From Chryseobacterium gleum (GTDB lineage: Bacteria; Bacteroidota; Bacteroidia; Flavobacteriales_D; Crocinitomicaceae): a stretch of 64,000 nucleotides of DNA. The DNA is taken from assembly GCA_945897805.1 (NCBI GenBank), contig CAMDFX010000003.1, positions 213,002 through 277,001 of the forward strand, given 5' to 3'. Every line of letters begins with the position of its first letter. Position 1 is the first letter of the stretch. This document shows, piece after piece, positions 61,701 to 64,000 of this stretch. Position numbers and translations under genes: made by a program. The notes under the pieces were generated by a model, which was given only the letters and a program-made list of their open reading frames with translations, was not told the origin of the DNA and did no database searches.

Positions 61701-64000
61701 CCACAACTTATACTTTTACGCCTGCTTCAGGACAATGCGCAGCTACAACGACATTGACTGTAAATGTTATTCCAAATGGAGTACCAGCATTTACGCCAGT
61801 AGCGGCAATTTGTGCAGGAGCAACTTTGGCACCACTTCTATCTCCATCAACTAACGGATATGCAGGAATATGGTCGCCAGCTTTGGATAATACGGTTACC
61901 ACAACGTATACATTTACGCCAAATGCTGGTGTTTGTGCAACGACGCAAACATTAACAATTACTGTTACTCCAAACGTTACGCCAAATTTTGTGCAAGTAG
62001 CACCAATTTGTGTTGGAGGAGCTCTCGCCGCGCTTCCGTTAATATCTCCAAATGGAATAACAGGATCATGGTCGCCAGCAATGGATAATACTGTGACAAC
62101 AACCTATAATTTTACGCCTGATGCAGGTCAATGTGCCACGGCTGCCACGATGACTATTACAGTTAATCCAATTGTAACACCAAGTTTTACTGCAGTTGGA
62201 CCAATATGTTCAGGAGCTAGTTTAGTTTTACCAACATCATCTGTTGAAGGTATAATAGGAACATGGTCACCAGTTGTGAATAATTTGGCAACAACGTCTT
62301 ATACATTTACGCCAAACGCGGGACAATGTGGATTAACAGCCAATTTGATTGTGACAGTTACACCAAACGTGCCAACAGTTTTCACTCAGGTTTCCCCAAT
62401 ATGTTCGGGAGCAAGTTTGATTTTGCCAACATCATCTGATAATGGAATTACAGGAACATGGTCACCAGCGCCAAATAATTTAGCTACGACTACTTATACC
62501 TTTACTCCAACGGCGGGTGTGTGTGGCACATCAGAAACAATGACTGTAACTGTTACTCCAAACGTTACTCCAGGATTTGCAGCAGTTTCTTCGATTTGTA
62601 TAGGTGAAACTTTGACTGCATTGCCTTCAATTTCCTTAAATGGAATCGCTGGAACTTGGTCTCCTGCATTGGATGACACACAAACGACAATGTACACATT
62701 TACACCAAATACAGGAATCTGTGCAACTACTCAAACATTGACAATCACAGTCAATCAGTTGACCATCCCTGCGTTTGTGCCTGTAACGCCAATTTGTATC
62801 GGGTCATTAATTTCAGCACTACCAACATTATCGACAAACGGAATTAGTGGAACTTGGTCACCAGCATTGGATAATACCCAAACGATGACCTACACATTTA
62901 CACCAAATACAGGTCAATGTGCAGATATTTCAACGATGACGATTACTGTAAATCCACTGACTCCAACAACTTTTGCAGCTGTTGCACCAATTTGTGCAGG
63001 ATCAGTCCTTGGTGCTTTGCCATTAATATCCAATGAAGGCATAACAGGAACTTGGACACCGGCGTTGGATAACACACAAACTACAACTTACACTTTCACG
63101 CCAGATGCAAGTCAATGTGCGGACGTATCAACTTTGACCATTAGTGTCAATGCACCAACTCTTCCAACATTTGTAGCTGTAGGTCCAATTTGTCAAGGAA
63201 ACACTTATACTTTGTTAGCAGGTTCTCTTGAAGGAATCAACGGAGTATGGTCACCTGCGATTGATAATACTCAAACGATGACCTACACCTTTACGCCTTA
63301 TGCAGGTCAATGTGCTTCAATCACGACCATGACAGTAGCGTTAGTTTCAGCTTCGGATGCAGATTTTACCATTTCAAGCTATTGTAATGGAATAGGAGCT
63401 GCGCCAATTGTTACTGGCCTGCCAGGTGGAGTCTTTAGTTTTAATCCACCAGTAAGTGATGGCGCAGTAATAGACGCAACAACAGGATTGATATCAAATG
63501 GAGTAGCCGCCACGACATATATTGTACAATACACATTGACAGGAACTTGTACAGTATTCTCTCAAGAATTGGTTTCATTTGTTAACACTCCAGCAATTCC
63601 TGTATTATCGAATGATACAACTTATTGTTTGACTTCAACTTTTGTGAGTATGACTGCTACAAATAGTGGAGGAACGACGAATTGGTACAGTGATATTACA
63701 ATGACGAACCTTTTAGGTACAGGGGTTAATTTACTACCATCTAATACATTAGGTGCTAGTACTTATTACGTCAGTGAAAATTTGCAAGGATGTCTAAGTC
63801 CAATTGACAGTGTATTGGTAACAGTTAATGATTGTTATCAGTTTACTACAACCTCAGCCTTCACCCCAGATGGTGATGGAATAAACGACACTTGGTTGAT
63901 TGCAGAATTAAGTACACGTTATCCAAACAACAACGTAACGATTTTCAATCGTTGGGGTCAGGTGTTGTATAATTCAGATGGTTATTTGATACCATGGGAT
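55715..64000 (+). CDS. Giant Ig-like-repeat adhesin with type B T9SS sorting domain (3' end beyond window)
   Basis: One uninterrupted frame of 2762 codons from the ATG at 55715 to the window end, in which I see no stop. Signal peptide (QLGLLFFISILSFNFNSLNA) is followed by two PPC/CUB-like binding domains (about 30-290, the second opening NDNCSSVVASALTSPG), a proprotein-convertase P-domain-like block (about 340-490: ISHTWPDDIDMWIVSPTGQA and FTGNMNGSWGLNIFDDAGGD), six Ig-like repeats of the ATITAGGSTTFCAGG type with intercalated domains, 19 repeats of about 65 residues (TPTFTQVAPICSGATL... TYTFTPTAGQCATTATMTITVNP), a Cys-rich end domain, and the start of the sorting domain (TTSAFTPDGDGINDTWLIAE, FNRWGQVLYNSDG). 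Only some 35-40 residues are missing, by comparison with other sorting domains. An extremely long surface adhesin is inferred. Confidence 0.9.
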   Translation, partial: MLKLYKKQLGLLFFISILSFNFNSLNAQCAFGDAAFQFPGGTYSPVCDGVAAAVTICNFGGDYFLMNVTSGNTYTVSTCGGGTWDSQITIYNDADQTYIGYNDDGCATQSTVTFVASFTGVVRVLINSYYCSTNTTCITTNVTCTATALPPPVNDNCSSVVASALTSPGSLTFTGTSAGSTDDSFGGSLGNAQVWHAFTITECANVTINTLGTSPSFSTMFTGISTACPVNFPSTWITSNSYDFTTSGDGNITAIFNNLAPGTYYVPVIGTAPFNHAYTLNISAVDFITDPLITPAGPTTFCAGGSVQLDVVQASTVSLQQTVTGGGAITIPSSGNSIPFPSGLTVASLPTSGVTVASVNINGISHTWPDDIDMWIVSPTGQAVMLMSDAGGLNGITNYNYVIQDGATPFSDNGANTNVTYAPTDFDGFDGDLAAPLGFATTLSTFTGNMNGSWGLNIFDDAGGDAGSVTSWSITFNVPGTPLTYTWSPALTLNVSSGASVVATPTVSTTYTVTASIPSSSCTKTQTIDVFVNSAPIATITAGGSTTFCAGGSVVLNAPTGAGLTYVWNNNGVAISPAATAQTYTATAAGSYTVTVTASGCSATSAATIVNVETGLDYVNTQFPISATICENEGLTIYGQVYEPGLTEPNTQAAGVAVEYGVFTSDSDPATWPSSAWSSATYNPLATVNPNNDEYSGTLTGLTAGTYYYAFRYSLNGCGFQYGGISATGGGIWDGTTNINGVLTVNALPTATISAGATSFCTGGNVVLSAPTGAGLTYVWNNNGVAISPAATAQTYTATAAGSYTVTVTESGCSATSAATIVTVNALPTATITAGVTTFCTGGNVILNAPIVTGLTYVWNNNGTAILPAATAQTYTATVAGLYTVQVTDANGCSATSAPTAVTVNPIPVINLGTLTNPSSCSINDGSIEVTGSGTGTLSWTGAASSSSSVSAFPATIPSLGSGTYNITFTSTAGCSSTILNGTLTAPSAPTATISAGATSFCTGGNVVLSAPTGVGLTYVWNNNGVAISPAATAQTYTATAAGLYTVQVTDANGCSATSAPTAVTVNPIPVINLGTQTNPSSCSINDGSIEVTGSGTGTLSWTGAASSSSSVSAFPATISSLGSGTYNITFTSSAGCASNILNETITAPSAPIATITAGGSTTFCAGGSVTLTSSVGTSYLWSTGATTASITVSTAGSYTVTVTTSGCSATSAATTVTVNALPTATITAGGPTTFCTGGSVELTSSAGTSYLWSTGETTASITVSTAGSYTVTVTDASGCSATSAPTTVTVNTPTTPTFAQLGPYCLNATPGTLPLISTNGISGTWNTTISTIALGSITYTFTPTAGLCATSATMTVAVTSSVAPTFTQLGPYCLNAAPGTLPLISTNGISGTWNAPISTATVGTIAYAFTPAAGVCASTSTMSITISPNVTPTFTQVAAICAGTTLSALPLISNNGISGTWSPAINNAATTTYTFTPTAGICANTASMTITVNPTTIPTFTAIAPICSGGTFSLSAISNNGVFGSWTPAFDNTVTSTYTFTPLAIPGVCAATTTMTITVNPSVTPTFTQVSPVCAGATLAALPVISNNGVAGSWSPALNNAATTTYTFTPTSGLCATTTTMTIVVNPNVAPNFAQIPPICSGGSFSIPPICPIGISGTWIPAVNNLATTTYLFTPSAGQCATIATMTVVVNPNVNPTFTQVGPVCFGASFTLPTPSNNGISGSWAPAPNNTSTSSYLFTPTAGQCATTAFMGVTVLPNVIPTFNPIAPICAGSSLTLPAISTNGIAGTWFPAVNNAATTTYTFTPTAGQCAVTATLTVTVTPSVTPTFTAVAAICAGATLAPLPTTSNNGIAGSWSSPLDNTVTATYTFTPNVGICATTQTLTITVNPNVTPNFVQVAPICVGGSLTALPSTSPNGVTGNWFGPLDNTVTTTYTFTPTIGLCATNATMTIVVNPIVTPTFNPIAAICEGASLILPISSNELITGTWSPAVNNTVTTTYTFTPASGQCAATTTLTVNVIPNGVPAFTPVAAICAGATLAPLLSPSTNGYAGIWSPALDNTVTTTYTFTPNAGVCATTQTLTITVTPNVTPNFVQVAPICVGGALAALPLISPNGITGSWSPAMDNTVTTTYNFTPDAGQCATAATMTITVNPIVTPSFTAVGPICSGASLVLPTSSVEGIIGTWSPVVNNLATTSYTFTPNAGQCGLTANLIVTVTPNVPTVFTQVSPICSGASLILPTSSDNGITGTWSPAPNNLATTTYTFTPTAGVCGTSETMTVTVTPNVTPGFAAVSSICIGETLTALPSISLNGIAGTWSPALDDTQTTMYTFTPNTGICATTQTLTITVNQLTIPAFVPVTPICIGSLISALPTLSTNGISGTWSPALDNTQTMTYTFTPNTGQCADISTMTITVNPLTPTTFAAVAPICAGSVLGALPLISNEGITGTWTPALDNTQTTTYTFTPDASQCADVSTLTISVNAPTLPTFVAVGPICQGNTYTLLAGSLEGINGVWSPAIDNTQTMTYTFTPYAGQCASITTMTVALVSASDADFTISSYCNGIGAAPIVTGLPGGVFSFNPPVSDGAVIDATTGLISNGVAATTYIVQYTLTGTCTVFSQELVSFVNTPAIPVLSNDTTYCLTSTFVSMTATNSGGTTNWYSDITMTNLLGTGVNLLPSNTLGASTYYVSENLQGCLSPIDSVLVTVNDCYQFTTTSAFTPDGDGINDTWLIAELSTRYPNNNVTIFNRWGQVLYNSDGYLIPWD
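58199..59170 (+). repeat. 486-bp tandem duplication inside giant adhesin gene
   Basis: Two direct copies, 58199-58684 and 58685-59170, each exactly 486 bases (162 codons). Landmarks such as GATTAATTTAGGTACA (58441 and 58927) are offset by 486, and long stretches are near-identical. Each unit encodes one Ig-like repeat plus a domain beginning NPSSCSINDGSIEVTGSGTG. The low divergence points to recent duplication. Confidence 0.9.
59600..63349 (+). repeat. 19-copy tandem Ig-like repeat array
   Basis: Nineteen consecutive units with starts at 59600, 59804, 60008, 60206, 60409 (approx.), then every 195-198 bases, ending near 63349. Unit length 195-204 bases (65-68 codons). Each has two Cys (one in an IC-x-G block, one in GQCA/GICA), an NGIxGTWxPAxxN motif and a TYTFTP strand. 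Most have diverged several tens of percent in DNA, so it is an older expansion than the 486-bp duplication. Confidence 0.92.

Noticed and set aside
59600..63349. CRISPR-like regularly spaced repeats
   Set aside because: The period is about 195-198 bases, units are protein-coding in one frame and diverge along their whole length, so it is a tandem protein-domain array with no conserved short repeat or spacers.
1..64000. Known anti-phage defence, secretion-system effector island or prophage
   Set aside because: Both strands were read for nucleases, integrases, transposases, reverse transcriptases, toxin-antitoxin pairs and phage structural genes. Only the type 23 toxin-like protein came near, and it stands alone.

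Overview
The window is low-GC chromosomal DNA from a Bacteroidota bacterium, most likely order Flavobacteriales. A Fluviicola/Crocinitomicaceae-like host is my inference from overall gene style and is not proven. Supporting signs seen in the sequence are: several secreted proteins ending in type IX secretion system (T9SS) sorting domains of type A (4208-8203) and type B (23987-26149, 26528-28771, 43488-47507 and the open-ended gene from 55715); TAnnTTTG -7 promoter boxes before many genes; little Shine-Dalgarno signal; SprB, PKD and Ig-like repeats; a CCC-motif/DUF2752 gene pair; LytS/LytTR signalling; and menaquinone synthesis (menB). I see no rRNA, CRISPR array, prophage, integrase, transposase or recognisable defence island.

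Layout. 1-10 kb: endonuclease III, 23S rRNA pseudouridine synthase RluF, a lipoprotein with a glucan-water-dikinase-like domain order, a very large CotH/lamin-tail T9SS protein, tRNA-Leu(GAG), and an ECF sigma operon (sigma factor, probable anti-sigma, probable periplasmic sensor). 10-24 kb: ornithine aminotransferase, a cluster of five small membrane proteins, EttA, a GT39-like glycosyltransferase, a VF530-type DNA-binding protein, a coupled pair of envelope enzymes (lytic-transglycosylase-like plus phosphodiester glycosidase), a SIMPL-like protein, PepD and a DUF3820 protein. 24-29 kb: a tandemly duplicated two-gene operon (small secreted protein followed by a PKD/type-B T9SS protein), each copy preceded by a matching ECF-type promoter. 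29-43 kb: mostly housekeeping and envelope genes (MBL hydrolase, MenB, MscS, thioesterase, LytS/LytTR pair, CvfB, Usp, DEAD-box-like helicase, M1 peptidase). 43-55 kb: a Gly-rich/SprB-repeat T9SS adhesin, SiaB-like kinase, HDAC-like deacetylase, TspO, GNAT, class III CoA-transferase, RlpA, Tex. 55.7-64 kb: one uninterrupted giant reading frame, at least 2762 codons, cut by the window end inside its C-terminal type-B sorting domain. It carries a P-domain and at least 25 Ig-like repeats, 19 of them in one regular array.

How it fits together. The dominant theme is cell-surface export: five T9SS cargo proteins occupy about a third of the window, and both duplication at DNA level and repeat expansion are visible inside them. 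The ECF-type promoter pair in front of the duplicated T9SS operons suggests sigma-factor control of surface proteins. Whether the ECF sigma factor at 9420-10016 is the regulator cannot be told from sequence. A second general theme is mRNA architecture: eight genes have a TAnnTTTG box ending only 4-7 nt before the start codon, which predicts leaderless or near-leaderless transcripts. I did not find a convincing wholly new multi-gene system. The best candidates for something undescribed are the duplicated small-protein/T9SS operon with its ECF promoter, and the glucan-water-dikinase-like lipoprotein.
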